Assembly: GCF_000712135.1 (NCBI RefSeq)
Contig: NZ_JOOE01000003.1
Location: 682,001-746,000, forward strand
Direction: 5' to 3'
Length of the DNA: 64,000 bases
From: Sphingomonas sp. UNC305MFCol5.2
GTDB lineage: Bacteria > Pseudomonadota > Alphaproteobacteria > Sphingomonadales > Sphingomonadaceae
Below are positions 1 through 8,709 of the stretch, one piece after another. Under the pieces are notes generated by a model that saw nothing but the letters and a program-made list of their open reading frames with translations, searched no databases and was not told where the DNA came from. The translations under genes and the position numbers were made by a program. Position 1 is the stretch's first letter, and every line of letters begins with the position of its first letter.

Positions 1-98
1 ATCTTGACGTTGGCGAGGTCGACCCCCGTCCCGTCGGCCTTCACGCGAGGCTTCACATTATAGTCAAGCACCCGCTTGACCGGCACCAGGACCTTCAT
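1..98 (-). CDS. etfB: Electron transfer flavoprotein subunit beta, N-terminal fragment
   Basis: Only the first 32 codons are inside the window. The product begins [20 protein letters not shown], the typical start of EtfB, which with EtfA carries electrons from acyl-CoA dehydrogenases to ETF-ubiquinone oxidoreductase. A GGGAGAG ribosome-binding site lies about 7 bases before the ATG. The gene runs off the left edge on the minus strand, downstream of sucC and the GFA-family gene. Family assignment rests on the N-terminus alone. Confidence 0.85.
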   Translation of the reverse strand, partial: MKVLVPVKRVLDYNVKPRVKADGTGVDLANVK

Positions 99-186
99 CT
101 GCTTCTCTCCCTAGGCTCATCCCAGTTTCCGGGGAGGAAAGGTCGAGCCTCGAATAAAACTCCACTGGCTTACGTTTACGCGAACG

Positions 187-645
187 TCAACCTGCGCGCG
201 AACCGGCGAACTCTGCGACGAGCGGCTCGAATGATTCGGGCGGCGGGAAGGTTGCGAAGCTATGCGTCGCGCCGGTCTTCGCCCAGGGCAAGGCCTCGGA
301 CGTCCAGGTTTCGAAGAAGGGCGGATCGGACGGCGGCACGTCGAGCAGCGTGGTGCGCACGTTGACGAAGGTGTCGAAACCCTCGGGCCGCGTGAACATC
401 CAGCTCATGCAATGGTCGCAGAAATAATGCCGCGTCGCGCCGTGAAGCCCGCCGATCACCGGTTCGCCGGCGGTGACTTCGAACTTGTCGGCGGGCCAGG
501 CGCCGCTCACCGAATAGGCACTGCCGCTCATCCGCTGACAGCCGCGGCAATGGCAGGCGGCAGTGAAGAGGGGGGCGCCGGACAGGCGGAAGCGAACCCG
601 CCCGCAGCGGCATTCGCCTTCCGCCGTGCCGGGCGCCTCGGTCAT
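187..645 (-). CDS. GFA family zinc-binding protein (CENP-V/glutathione-dependent formaldehyde-activating fold)
   Basis: This 152-residue protein carries the cysteine pattern of the GFA/CENP-V fold: CRCG at residues 12-15, CHCRGC at 31-36 and a later CDHC. These residues normally hold one structural and one exchangeable zinc. Named members were proposed to condense glutathione with formaldehyde, but most bacterial paralogues have no proven substrate, so the reaction here is unknown. Its ATG overlaps the sucC stop by four bases, which suggests translational coupling to sucC. Confidence 0.8.
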   Translation of the reverse strand: MTEAPGTAEGECRCGRVRFRLSGAPLFTAACHCRGCQRMSGSAYSVSGAWPADKFEVTAGEPVIGGLHGATRHYFCDHCMSWMFTRPEGFDTFVNVRTTLLDVPPSDPPFFETWTSEALPWAKTGATHSFATFPPPESFEPLVAEFAGSRAG

Positions 646-1841
646 GCCGCCTGCTGGACCTCCGCGACGATCTTCTTCGCAGCGTCGCCCAGATCGTTGG
701 CGGCGACGATCGGCAGGCCCGAATTGGCGAGGATGTCCTTGCCCTGCTGGACGTTGGTGCCTTCGAGGCGGACGACCAGCGGAACCGAGAGGTTCACTTC
801 CTTCGCCGCGGCGACGATGCCCTCGGCGATGATGTCGCAGCGCATGATCCCGCCGAAGATGTTGACGAGGATGCCCTTCACCGCCGGATCGCTCAGGATG
901 ATCTTGAACGCCGCGGTGACCTTTTCCTTGTTGGCGCCGCCGCCGACATCGAGGAAGTTGGCCGGGAACATGCCGTTCAGCTTGATGATGTCCATCGTCG
1001 CCATGGCGAGGCCGGCGCCGTTGACCATGCAGCCGATATCGCCGTCGAGCTTGATGTAGGCGAGGTCGTATTTCGACGCCTCGAGCTCCATCGGATCCTC
1101 TTCGGTCTCGTCGCGCAGTTCGGCGAGGTCCTTGTGGCGGAACATCGCATTGCCGTCGAAGCCGACCTTGGCGTCGAGCACCATCAATTTGCCGTCGTCG
1201 GTGACCGCAAGGGGATTGATCTCGATCTGCTCGGCATCGGTGCCGAGGAAGGCGTCGTACAGCTTCGAGGCGGTCGAGGCGGCCTGCTTGGCGAGATCGC
1301 CGGTCAGCCCGAGCGCGGCGGCGACGGCGCGGCCGTGATGCGGCATGAAGCCGGTCGCCGGGTCGATGTCGATCGAATGGATCTTCTCGGGCGTGTCGTG
1401 CGCGACGGTCTCGATGTCCATGCCGCCCTCGGTCGAGGCGACCATCGAGATGCGGCCGGTGGCGCGATTGACGAGGAGCGCGAGGTAGAATTCCTTGGCG
1501 ATGTCGACGCCGTCGGTGACGTAGAGGCGATTGACCTGCTTTCCGTGCTCGCCGGTCTGGATCGTCACCAGGGTATTGCCGAGCATGTCGGTCGCGGCGG
1601 CGCGGACCTCGTCCTCGGTCTTGGCGAGGCGGACGCCGCCCTTGGCATCGGGGCCCAGTTCCTTGAACTTGCCCTTGCCGCGGCCGCCGGCATGGATCTG
1701 CGCCTTGACGACATAGAGCGGCCCGGGGAGCTTCTTCGAAGCCGCGACGGCCTCTTCGACGCTGAGGGCGGCATAGCCTGCGGGAACCGGAACGCCGAAC
1801 TTGGCGAGCAATTCCTTGGCCTGATATTCGTGGATGTTCAT
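642..1841 (-). CDS. sucC: Succinyl-CoA ligase (ADP-forming) subunit beta
   Basis: The 399-residue product is the beta subunit of succinyl-CoA synthetase, which makes ATP or GTP from succinyl-CoA in the TCA cycle. The N-terminal ATP-grasp domain starts [12 protein letters not shown] and has the GGRGKGK nucleotide loop at residues 52-58. The C-terminal CoA-ligase domain has the conserved segments FLDVGGGA and VNIFGGI. The length is normal for the family. The alpha-subunit gene sucD is not inside this window; the next genes on the same strand are a GFA-family gene and etfB. Confidence 0.97.
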   Translation of the reverse strand: MNIHEYQAKELLAKFGVPVPAGYAALSVEEAVAASKKLPGPLYVVKAQIHAGGRGKGKFKELGPDAKGGVRLAKTEDEVRAAATDMLGNTLVTIQTGEHGKQVNRLYVTDGVDIAKEFYLALLVNRATGRISMVASTEGGMDIETVAHDTPEKIHSIDIDPATGFMPHHGRAVAAALGLTGDLAKQAASTASKLYDAFLGTDAEQIEINPLAVTDDGKLMVLDAKVGFDGNAMFRHKDLAELRDETEEDPMELEASKYDLAYIKLDGDIGCMVNGAGLAMATMDIIKLNGMFPANFLDVGGGANKEKVTAAFKIILSDPAVKGILVNIFGGIMRCDIIAEGIVAAAKEVNLSVPLVVRLEGTNVQQGKDILANSGLPIVAANDLGDAAKKIVAEVQQAA

Positions 1842-1978
1842 GGGCGCGCCCCTATCTTGCCGGCGGGATCAATTTGCGGAGGCCTTAAGCACGCCGCGCC
1901 GATGAATCCAAATCTTTTCCGCGTAAATGCGATTGCGAGGTAATTGCAATATGGTTCCGTGTGGGCGGTTTGGCTTCA

Positions 1979-2102
1979 TCCTCCCCCGCCAGGGGGAGGT
2001 GGCAGGCGCAGCTTGACGGAGGGGGAGGAAGCACGACGGCCAGTTGGTCGCTTACCGCCCCCTCCGTCGCCTTCGGCGCCACCTCCCCCTGGCGGGGGAG
2101 GA
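1979..2102. repeat. Long intergenic inverted repeat (REP-type palindrome)
   Basis: Two perfect 25-base inverted arms lie at 1979-2003 and 2078-2102. A second inner pair, GACGGAGGGGG at 2015-2025 and its complement at 2058-2068, extends the palindrome. Each outer arm can also fold on itself (CTCCCCC-GCC-AGGGGGAG). The element lies between sucC and a small lipoprotein gene, both on the minus strand. The form fits a mobile REP-type palindrome with no coding content. Confidence 0.85.
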
Positions 2103-2113
2103 TCGAGCGCGCG

Positions 2114-2419
2114 TTAGTCCGCGAGCCCCGTTGCGCAGAGTGCCGCCGAGCTCGAGGTGACTCCGAGAATCTCCGCGTCCCCTAGCGCCCGCACCCGGTG
2201 GAGGAATTGATCGACCGATTCGGCACCGCCGGCATAAGGCAGATCGGCGATTCGCATCAGCTGCTTGAGCGACAGCCGATCGACCATCCGCTCGGCCATG
2301 CACGCCGACAGCGGCCTGGGCAGGCCGGCGCGGATCAGTCCCGACCGTAGCCGCGCCTCGGGGACCGCGCAGCTCGACAGCAGGGCGGCGGCGATGAGGA
2401 AAGCGAACCTTATCTGCAT
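2114..2419 (-). CDS. Small predicted lipoprotein of unknown function
   Basis: The 101-residue product opens with MQIRFAFLIAAALLSSC, a signal peptide ending in a lipobox (LSSC), so a lipid-anchored envelope protein is predicted. The rest is a short soluble domain of about 80 residues that I do not recognise. The gene is divergent from crtZ, with start codons about 26 bases apart, and ends close to the palindrome at 1979-2102. Confidence 0.6.
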   Translation of the reverse strand: MQIRFAFLIAAALLSSCAVPEARLRSGLIRAGLPRPLSACMAERMVDRLSLKQLMRIADLPYAGGAESVDQFLHRVRALGDAEILGVTSSSAALCATGLAD

Positions 2420-2444
2420 GGTTCCGGCGCGCTATATCGCCGCC

Positions 2445-2945
2445 ATGCACCCGGCAATCGGAATCCTGCTGTTCGCCGCAACCGTCGCCGGGATGGAGGC
2501 CTTCGCTTACGCAGCGCATCGCTGGGTGATGCACGGGCCCGGCTGGTTCCTCCATGCGAGCCACCATGCCCCGCGCACCGGCATGTTCGAGCGCAACGAC
2601 CTCTACGCCGTGATCTTCGCGATTCCCTCGATCGTGCTGCTGCTCGGCGGCGTGCAGCTCGGCTGGTGGCCGGGTACGACATGGATCGGTGCGGGAATCG
2701 CCGCTTACGGGGCGATCTATTTCGGCTTTCACGACGTGATCGTCCATCGCCGCCTGGCGCACCATTATGTCGCACGCTCGACCTACATGAAGCGGATCGT
2801 CCAGGCCCACCGGCTGCATCATGCCGTGACGAGCAGGCACGGCGCAGTGAGCTTCGGCTTCCTCTGGGCGCCGCGCGCCGACACGCTCAAACGCCAGCTC
2901 AAGGCCCGCAGCGACTTGATCCGGGTTAATATGGAGCCGGATTGA
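2445..2945 (+). CDS. crtZ: Beta-carotene hydroxylase (fatty acid hydroxylase superfamily)
   Basis: The 166-residue membrane protein shows the four histidine clusters of the CrtZ diiron hydroxylases: HRWVMH (residues 25-30), HASHH (37-41), HDVIVH and HRLHH. CrtZ adds 3-hydroxyl groups to beta-ionone rings to make zeaxanthin, fitting the yellow carotenoids of sphingomonads. Hydrophobic segments lie near residues 3-20, 55-70 and 75-95. I chose the ATG at 2445 because the product then starts directly at the conserved membrane segment; an in-frame ATG at 2418 is also possible. No other carotenoid gene is adjacent. Confidence 0.88.
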   Translation: MHPAIGILLFAATVAGMEAFAYAAHRWVMHGPGWFLHASHHAPRTGMFERNDLYAVIFAIPSIVLLLGGVQLGWWPGTTWIGAGIAAYGAIYFGFHDVIVHRRLAHHYVARSTYMKRIVQAHRLHHAVTSRHGAVSFGFLWAPRADTLKRQLKARSDLIRVNMEPD

Positions 2946-2978
2946 CGCGCGCCGCGGCCGGGCACACATCTAGAGTCC

Positions 2979-3413
2979 ATGGAGCAGCTCAACCTGTCCG
3001 AGTCCGAGTGGCGCAAGCGGCTCACGCCCGAACAATATCATGTGCTGCGCGAAGCCGGCACCGAGCGCGCCTTTTCGGGGCTTTACAACGACAACAAGGC
3101 CGACGGCATCTATCGCTGCGCCGCGTGCCAGCTCGATCTGTTCGACAGCGCCGACAAATATGATTCGGGGTCGGGCTGGCCGAGCTTCACGCAGCCGGTC
3201 GCGCCCGACCGCGTCGTCGAGCATGCCGATGTCAGTCACGGAATGCGCCGCGTCGAGGTGCGTTGCGCGCGCTGCGATGGCCATCTCGGCCATGTCTTCC
3301 CCGATGGCCCCCCGCCGACGGGCCTGCGCTATTGCATGAATTCGGTGAGCCTGGATTTTCGTTCACGCGGCGGCAACCCGAACGGCGCTAGCAGCGAACC
3401 CTCCGGCTCCTGA
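2979..3413 (+). CDS. msrB: Peptide-methionine (R)-S-oxide reductase
   Basis: The 144-residue protein is a single MsrB domain that reduces methionine-R-sulfoxide in oxidised proteins using thioredoxin. Two CxxC pairs (C47/C50 and C96/C99) form the structural zinc site. The catalytic cysteine is C119 in [13 protein letters not shown]. The segment SGSGWPSF is the usual substrate pocket. It follows crtZ by about 30 bases, so the two may be cotranscribed. Confidence 0.95.
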   Translation: MEQLNLSESEWRKRLTPEQYHVLREAGTERAFSGLYNDNKADGIYRCAACQLDLFDSADKYDSGSGWPSFTQPVAPDRVVEHADVSHGMRRVEVRCARCDGHLGHVFPDGPPPTGLRYCMNSVSLDFRSRGGNPNGASSEPSGS

Positions 3414-3453
3414 TTCTTGTGAGCCGCGGCTTTAGGGCTTAACCACCGCTTCG

Positions 3454-5580
3454 ATGGCTTCCAGAAAACCGAAACCCGCTCGCTCGAAATCCTGGTGGCG
3501 CACCGGATCCGGATGGAAACGCCTTGCCTTGTGGACGGTGATCGCCGGCGTGACGGCCGGGCTGATCGCCGCCGTCGCGCTGGGAATCGCAGTCTATTCG
3601 ACGCGCAGCTCGCTGCCGAGCTATGACGAGCTCAAATCCTCGCCCAACGGCCAGATGATCCGCGTCCATGCCGCCGACGGCACCGTCCTGGTGTCGCTCG
3701 GGCCGAGCTATGGCGAGTGGATCCGATACGATCAGATCCCGCAGGTGATGAAGGACGCGATCATCGCCGTCGAGGATCGCCGCTTCGAGGATCACTGGGG
3801 CGTCGATCCCTGGGGCCTCGCGCGCGCGGTGCGCACCGGCATCGCCAATCGCGGCTCGGGCCGCCGCCTGCAGGGCGCTTCGACGATTACGCAGCAGGTC
3901 GCACGGACGATCTTCCTGTCGAACAAATATGATTTCGGGCGCAAGATGCGCGAGGCGGTGCTCGCGCTGGCGATGGAGCGGAAGTTCTCGAAGGACCAGA
4001 TCCTCGAGCTCTATCTCAACAAGGTCTATTTCGGCGGCGGCGCCTATGGCATCGACGCTGCGAGCCGCAAGTTCTTCGGCCATTCCGCCAGCGAGCTGAG
4101 CCTCGCCGAGGCCGCGGTGATCGCCGGCCTCGTCAAGGCGCCGTCGCATTATTCGCCGACCGCCGACGCCGAGGCCGCAGTGAGCCGCGCCAGCGTGGTG
4201 CTCGACGTGATGGCCGAGACCGGCAAGATCAGCCGCGCCACCGCAGCCGCCACCGACCCGCGCACCGTCAAGCTCGCGCCCGAGCCGCGCCAGAACAGCG
4301 TGCGCTATTTCACCGACTGGGCGCTTCCCCAGCTCGAGATGCTGATCGACGAGAGCGAGGCGCCGCTCGAGGTGTGGACCACGCTCGATCTCGACATGCA
4401 GCGCGCCGCCGACGAGGCGATCCGCAAGAACGCGCCCGGCAATGCCCAGGGCGCGCTCGTCAGCCTAGACCGCGACGGCGCGGTCCGCGCGATGGTCGGC
4501 GGCAAGGACTATGTCGCCTCCATCTACAATCGCGCGACCCAGGCCGTCCGCCAGCCGGGATCGGCGTTCAAGCTGTTCGTCTATCTCTCCGCGCTCGAAG
4601 CCGGGCACAAGCTCGACGATACGGTGGTCGACGAGCCGGTGACGATCAACGGCTGGACTCCGCGCAACAATTCGGGCCGCAATTCGGGCCCCGTCTCGCT
4701 GCGCACCGCCTTCGCTTATTCGCTCAATACGATCGCGGCGAAGCTGGGCCAGGAAGTGGGTTTCAGCACGGTGGCCAGCATGGCGCGCCGCTTCGGCATC
4801 ACCACGCCGATCAACACCCAGCCGGCGATGGTGCTCGGCACGTCGAACGTCCGGCTGATCGACATGACCCGCGCCTTCGCCTCGGTGGGGCAGAAGGGTG
4901 TCGCGGTCACGCCGTACGGCATCACGCGCGTCACCGCGAACGGCGCAGTGATCTACCAGCACGAAGTCGATACCAGCCATGTGCTGGTCGCGCCCTATGT
5001 CGCGGCGCAGATGACCGACCTGCTCCAGACCGCAGTCGCCACCGGCAGCGGCCATGCGGCGCAGATCGGGCGGCCGGTAGCGGGCAAGACCGGGACCACC
5101 AGCTCGAACAAGGACGGCTGGTTCATCGGTTTCTCCTCCGGGCTCACCACCGGCGTGTGGATGGGCCGCGACGATGCCAAGGTCGTCCCCGGGCTGCAGG
5201 GCGGCACCGCGCCGGCGCGCGCCTTCGCCGCCTTCATGACCAAGGCCGTGGCGAAACGCCCGGTCGAGCAATTCGATACGCAGGTCACTTTGCCCGAATG
5301 GCAGCTCGAGCCCGAGGACAATGCCTATTACGCGCAGCCCGACAACGGCATGTTCGTCGATCCCGACGGCAATCCGCTGCCCGAAGACCAGCAGCCGCGC
5401 AGCGACGGCACCGAGGAACAGACGCCCCCGGACGAACGGCTCGACCAGGACTGGATCGACCGGATGACCGGCAACGGCCCGCCGGCACCATCAGGGCCGG
5501 TGCGCACCCAACCGCGCGACGATCGCCGCCAGCCGCCGCCACGGGATCGCACGCCGCCCCCCAGCGAGGAAGGCTTCTAG
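3454..5580 (+). CDS. Penicillin-binding protein 1A family transglycosylase/transpeptidase
   Basis: The 708-residue bifunctional peptidoglycan synthase has a membrane anchor near residues 25-48. The glycosyltransferase family 51 domain includes the catalytic glutamate in EDRRFEDHWG (E107) and QGASTITQQVART. The transpeptidase domain has SAFK with nucleophile S370, then YSLN, and KTGTTSS at 545-551. The C-terminus is a proline- and acid-rich tail. It polymerises and cross-links cell-wall glycan strands in the periplasm. It is shorter than E. coli PBP1A because it lacks the large insertion between the domains. Confidence 0.95.
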   Translation: MASRKPKPARSKSWWRTGSGWKRLALWTVIAGVTAGLIAAVALGIAVYSTRSSLPSYDELKSSPNGQMIRVHAADGTVLVSLGPSYGEWIRYDQIPQVMKDAIIAVEDRRFEDHWGVDPWGLARAVRTGIANRGSGRRLQGASTITQQVARTIFLSNKYDFGRKMREAVLALAMERKFSKDQILELYLNKVYFGGGAYGIDAASRKFFGHSASELSLAEAAVIAGLVKAPSHYSPTADAEAAVSRASVVLDVMAETGKISRATAAATDPRTVKLAPEPRQNSVRYFTDWALPQLEMLIDESEAPLEVWTTLDLDMQRAADEAIRKNAPGNAQGALVSLDRDGAVRAMVGGKDYVASIYNRATQAVRQPGSAFKLFVYLSALEAGHKLDDTVVDEPVTINGWTPRNNSGRNSGPVSLRTAFAYSLNTIAAKLGQEVGFSTVASMARRFGITTPINTQPAMVLGTSNVRLIDMTRAFASVGQKGVAVTPYGITRVTANGAVIYQHEVDTSHVLVAPYVAAQMTDLLQTAVATGSGHAAQIGRPVAGKTGTTSSNKDGWFIGFSSGLTTGVWMGRDDAKVVPGLQGGTAPARAFAAFMTKAVAKRPVEQFDTQVTLPEWQLEPEDNAYYAQPDNGMFVDPDGNPLPEDQQPRSDGTEEQTPPDERLDQDWIDRMTGNGPPAPSGPVRTQPRDDRRQPPPRDRTPPPSEEGF

Positions 5581-5642
5581 GCCGCTGGAATCACGCCGTG
5601 GCGAATGGAAGCTGCGGTGCTCTAGGTTGAATATTGTTTCTC

Positions 5643-5760
5643 GTCACCCCGGCCTTGAGCCGGGGTCCCGCCGCCTTCAGGCCGGACAGAAGAAGCGGGA
5701 TCCCGGCTCAAGCCTGTCCTGAGCGCCTGCCTTGCAGGCAGTCGAAGGGGCCGGGATGAC
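5643..5760. repeat. REP-type intergenic palindrome
   Basis: The left end reads GTCACCCCGGCCTTGAGCC and the right end closes with CCGGGATGAC. GGGTCCCGC near 5665 pairs with GCGGGATCCC near 5696. Several smaller nested hairpins are visible, for example CGCCTGCCTTGCAGGCAG. It fills most of the 209-base gap between two convergent genes. Elements with the same ends occur at 18287 and 32286. Confidence 0.85.
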
Positions 5761-5789
5761 CGAAATTTATCAACAGCTTGTATGGGTTC

Positions 5790-6476
5790 TTAACCGACGA
5801 GCGGATTGCAGCGGCCGATCCAGTGCAGCCCGGCGCCGTTGCGGCGCAGCCATGCGCGCGCGGGGCCGGGATCGGCTTCGTAGAGTTCGGCCACCAGCCG
5901 GTGAAAGACCGGCGAGTGGTTCATGTGGATGCGATGCGCGACTTCGTGCGCGACGGTCGCGCGGCGGACGAAATCGGGCGCGAGGATCAGCCGCCAGCTA
6001 TAGCGGATCGCCCCCGATGAAGCGCAGCTCCCCCAGCGGCCGCGCGGATCGCCGACCGACACCCGCGTCACGATCACGCCGGCGCGTTCGGCATATTCGG
6101 CGGTCTCGGCGCTGAGCACGCGCAGTGCCTCGGCGCGCAGCCAGCGCTCGACGCGGCGCTCAAGTCCTTCGCGCGGGCCGCCGCAGATCAGCGTGCCGCC
6201 GTCCAGCTTCGGGGTGCGCGGCGCCGAGGGGACCGAGACGATCTCGGTCTCGCGGCCGGCGAGCGGAAAATACGCACCTGGCGTCAGTGGGCGCATTTCG
6301 GGGAGCCGCGCTTGCTGCGCCGCGATCCAGCCGCTCTGTTCCTCGGCCCAGGCCAGACCCTTTTTGAGCGAGGCGCGTGGGGGCAATGTCAGCCGTATCC
6401 GCCCGTCGCGCGGATCGACTGCGAGCCGCATGCAGCGCGCCCGCGCATGGCGGACGACTTCGATTCCGCGGCTCAA
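5790..6476 (-). CDS. YgjP-like (M48/SprT-type) metallopeptidase domain protein
   Basis: The 228-residue product belongs to the YgjP/DUF45 zinc metallohydrolases. The N-terminal part has the typical VRHARARCMRLAVDP start. The C-terminal part carries GRWGSC and the zinc motif HEVAHRIHMNHSPVFH (HExxH plus a third histidine). I place the start at a TTG that overlaps the stop of the upstream YcgN-type gene (TTGA), because homology begins at once after it. Its biological substrate is not known. Confidence 0.85.
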   Translation of the reverse strand: MSRGIEVVRHARARCMRLAVDPRDGRIRLTLPPRASLKKGLAWAEEQSGWIAAQQARLPEMRPLTPGAYFPLAGRETEIVSVPSAPRTPKLDGGTLICGGPREGLERRVERWLRAEALRVLSAETAEYAERAGVIVTRVSVGDPRGRWGSCASSGAIRYSWRLILAPDFVRRATVAHEVAHRIHMNHSPVFHRLVAELYEADPGPARAWLRRNGAGLHWIGRCNPLVG

Positions 6477-6907
6477 AGCGTGCGGTCCACCAGATGGTGC
6501 TCGAAGTCCCCGGCATCGTCCTCGGAGATCGTCCAGCCGCGCGTCGACTGGCCGGCCGCGTGTACTGCCTCGCGATCGCCGCACACCAGATAATGCCATT
6601 CGGGGAGCTGCTCGCCCGCCGCGCGCAGGCGATAGGCGCAGGTCGAGGGCAGCCATTCGATTCCGGCGACGTTGTTCGCGTTGAGCCGCACGCATTCGCT
6701 GACATAGGCATGGCGGTGGCGATAGTCGCTGCACCGTCCCATGCGCCGATCGAGCAGGCGGCAGGCGACGTTGGTCGCGTGCAGCTCGCCGGTCTCCTCG
6801 TCCTCGAGTTTGTGGACGCAGCATTTGCCGCAGCCGTCGCACAGGGCTTCCCATTGGGCGCGATCGAGCTTCGCGAGCGGCACGTCCTCCCAGAAGCGCG
6901 CGCTCAT
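6473..6907 (-). CDS. YcgN family cysteine cluster protein (UPF0260)
   Basis: The 144-residue protein matches the YcgN/UPF0260 family. Cysteines in CDGCGKCC, ACRLLD, CSDY, SECVRL and STCAYRL are arranged as expected for a zinc- or Fe-S-binding CxxCxxCC protein. The product begins MSARFWEDVPLAKLDRAQWE, the family's standard start. Its ATG overlaps the stop of the SCO-family gene, and its own stop overlaps the next start, so three genes form one coupled unit. Function is unknown. Confidence 0.88.
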   Translation of the reverse strand: MSARFWEDVPLAKLDRAQWEALCDGCGKCCVHKLEDEETGELHATNVACRLLDRRMGRCSDYRHRHAYVSECVRLNANNVAGIEWLPSTCAYRLRAAGEQLPEWHYLVCGDREAVHAAGQSTRGWTISEDDAGDFEHHLVDRTL

Positions 6908-7506
6908 CGGACCCAGTGCTTCGCTTGCTCGGCGATCGCCTGCCCGTCCTTGTCGATCGGCAGCGACGTGATCGGCGCGCCGTCGGGACCCATCAGGAAG
7001 GCGACCGCGAGGTGATCGACCATATAGCCGCCACCGGGTCCCGGCGGCTGCTTCTTGAAATAGACGGCATAGCTCTTGGCCACCTGGGCGATCGCCTGCG
7101 GGCTTCCGGTGAGGCCGACGATGCCGGGGTGGAAGTTCGCCACGAACTGCTTGATCGCTGCCGGCGTATCGCGCTCGGGATCGACGGTGATGAAGATCGG
7201 TACGACCTTCGCCGCAATGCGCGGCGCTTCCTTGTCGAGGATCTTCATCGCCTGGCCGATCTTGGCCATGTCGGTCGGGCAGACGTCGGGGCAATAGGTG
7301 TAGCCGAAATAGACGATGCGGTACCGGCCGGCGAAATCTCCGTCGCGCACGGTCCTGCCATTCTGGTCGATGAGCGTGAACGGCCCGCCGATCCGCGCAC
7401 CGGCGAGCGGCGGCTCCTCGGGCTTGGCGGCGCCGCATCCCGCAAGCGGGATCGCGCAGAGCAAAGCGAGGGCTGGAAACATCCTGTACATGGCGCCGTC
7501 AGCCAT
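6904..7506 (-). CDS. SCO1/SenC family copper-binding lipoprotein
   Basis: The 200-residue protein has a lipoprotein signal ending LAGC (C24) and a thioredoxin-like domain. It carries the SCO copper ligands C72 and C76 in YCPDVCP and H165 in MVDHLAV. SCO proteins deliver copper to the CuA site of cytochrome c oxidase, or act as thiol-disulfide reductases in the periplasm. A second in-frame ATG at 7491 gives a more typical lipoprotein start. No cytochrome oxidase gene is adjacent. Confidence 0.92.
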   Translation of the reverse strand: MADGAMYRMFPALALLCAIPLAGCGAAKPEEPPLAGARIGGPFTLIDQNGRTVRDGDFAGRYRIVYFGYTYCPDVCPTDMAKIGQAMKILDKEAPRIAAKVVPIFITVDPERDTPAAIKQFVANFHPGIVGLTGSPQAIAQVAKSYAVYFKKQPPGPGGGYMVDHLAVAFLMGPDGAPITSLPIDKDGQAIAEQAKHWVR

Positions 7507-7562
7507 GATCTGTTAGTCGAGCGCTTGCAAGAACGGGGTTCAGTCAGGGGTTCAGCCGCATC

Positions 7563-8174
7563 ATGGGTTTTCGTGTGTTCCGCGTAGCCGCCGTCGCCGC
7601 CTTGGCGCTCGCTGCGGTTCCCGCCGTCGCGCAGCAGTTTTCGGACGGCTACGAGTTCCTCAAGGCCATCCGGGATTCGGACGGCGCCAAGGTCAACAAG
7701 TTCCTGCTCGATCGCTCGCTGCGCATCGTCAACACCAAGGAGCGCGGCAGCGGCGAGGGTGCGCTGCACATCGTCGCCAGGCGCTCGGACGCGCTCTATC
7801 TGCGCGTGCTGCTCCAGGCCGACGACATCAACCCGAACCTGCAGGATGCCCGCGGCAACACCGCGCTCATCATTGCGATCGAGCAGAACTGGAACGAGGG
7901 CGTCGGAATCCTGATCAAGTACCGCGCCAACGTGAACCTCGCCAACAGCGGCGGCGAGACGCCGCTGATCCGCGCGGTGCAGATGCACAATGCCGACATC
8001 GTCCGCCAGCTGCTCGACGCCAAGGCCAATCCCGACCGCGCCGACTACGGCAGCGGCAAATCGGCACGCGACTATGCCCGCGAGAATACGCGCTACCCGG
8101 CGATCGCCAAGCTGCTCGCCGATGCGCCGAAGGCAGGCGCGAAGACCGGCGCGACGGGACCCGGCGCGAACTGA
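7563..8174 (+). CDS. Secreted ankyrin-repeat protein
   Basis: The 203-residue product has a clear signal peptide (residues 1-23, ending PAVAQQ) followed by about four ankyrin repeats. Repeat cores visible are GEGALHIVARR, GNTALIIAIEQNW, GETPLIRAVQMHN and a last degenerate repeat. Ankyrin repeats are protein-binding scaffolds; a periplasmic location is inferred from the signal peptide. The partner is unknown. It is divergent from the SCO gene and convergent with mmcB, with only 3 bases between stops. Confidence 0.85.
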   Translation: MGFRVFRVAAVAALALAAVPAVAQQFSDGYEFLKAIRDSDGAKVNKFLLDRSLRIVNTKERGSGEGALHIVARRSDALYLRVLLQADDINPNLQDARGNTALIIAIEQNWNEGVGILIKYRANVNLANSGGETPLIRAVQMHNADIVRQLLDAKANPDRADYGSGKSARDYARENTRYPAIAKLLADAPKAGAKTGATGPGAN

Positions 8175-8177
8175 GGC

Positions 8178-8660
8178 TCAGAAGACCTGCTCGGCCTCGG
8201 GGTCGAGCAGGTGCGTCACGCGCCGCGCGGCGCGCCGGGCGAAGGCAAGGGTGCATTTCTTGCGCGTCGCGGCGGCCAGCGGCACCGTCGCCGCCTCGCG
8301 CACCACCGCCGCGTCGTAGCGATCGGCGACGATCAGCCCCGCGCGCTGCGGCAGAAATCCCTCCTGCTCGAACGGCCGCAGGTCGAACCCGGCGGGCACC
8401 GCCCAGAAGAAGCGGTCGCAATGCGCGAGATAATCGGTCCATTTGCCGTCGCCGAGCAGATCGGCGCGCGACACCTTGATCTCGACGATCACGATATTGC
8501 CGCGCGCATCGAGTGCCATAAGATCGGCCCGCCGGCCGCCGTCGAGCGGCACTTCGGCGATCGCGACGCAATCGTGGCGAAGCAGCATCCGCGTGACGCC
8601 GCGGGCGACTTCGCTCGCCACCAGGGGCGCATCGGATGGCAAAACAGCCGGGGAGGTCAT
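8178..8660 (-). CDS. mmcB: MmcB family DNA repair protein
   Basis: The 160-residue protein matches MmcB, an alphaproteobacterial PD-(D/E)XK-like family linked in Caulobacter to mitomycin C resistance and the SOS response. The nuclease-type core is visible as RRADLMALD followed by IVIVEIKVSRADLLGD. A GTTC-N7-GTTC box lies 13 bases before the start (8673-8687), consistent with LexA control. The ATG sits at the loop of a 12-bp hairpin, so the start is uncertain; an in-frame GTG near codon 14 (VASEVARG) is an alternative. Confidence 0.88.
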   Translation of the reverse strand: MTSPAVLPSDAPLVASEVARGVTRMLLRHDCVAIAEVPLDGGRRADLMALDARGNIVIVEIKVSRADLLGDGKWTDYLAHCDRFFWAVPAGFDLRPFEQEGFLPQRAGLIVADRYDAAVVREAATVPLAAATRKKCTLAFARRAARRVTHLLDPEAEQVF

Positions 8661-8671
8661 CCCCGGCTGTT
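8643..8671 (-). terminator. Strong hairpin spanning the mmcB start, terminator-like
   Basis: A perfect 12-bp stem (AACAGCCGGGGA with TCCCCGGCTGTT) closes a 5-base loop. Read on the minus strand it is followed by TTTT, the form of an intrinsic terminator for the upstream SleB-type gene (8710-9357). The mmcB ATG lies at the stem top and loop. Termination is inferred from shape only. Confidence 0.5.
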
Positions 8672-8672
8672 A

Positions 8673-8687
8673 GAACATTCAGCGAAC
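8673..8687 (-). promoter_or_regulatory. LexA (SOS) box, GTTC-N7-GTTC
   Basis: The minus strand reads GTTC, seven bases (GCTGAAT), then GTTC. This exactly matches the direct-repeat LexA operator known in alphaproteobacteria. It sits 13 bases upstream of mmcB, a family reported as SOS-regulated in Caulobacter, so context and sequence agree. Confidence 0.8.
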
Positions 8688-8709
8688 GCGGGAAAGCCCC
8701 GCGCCAGAA

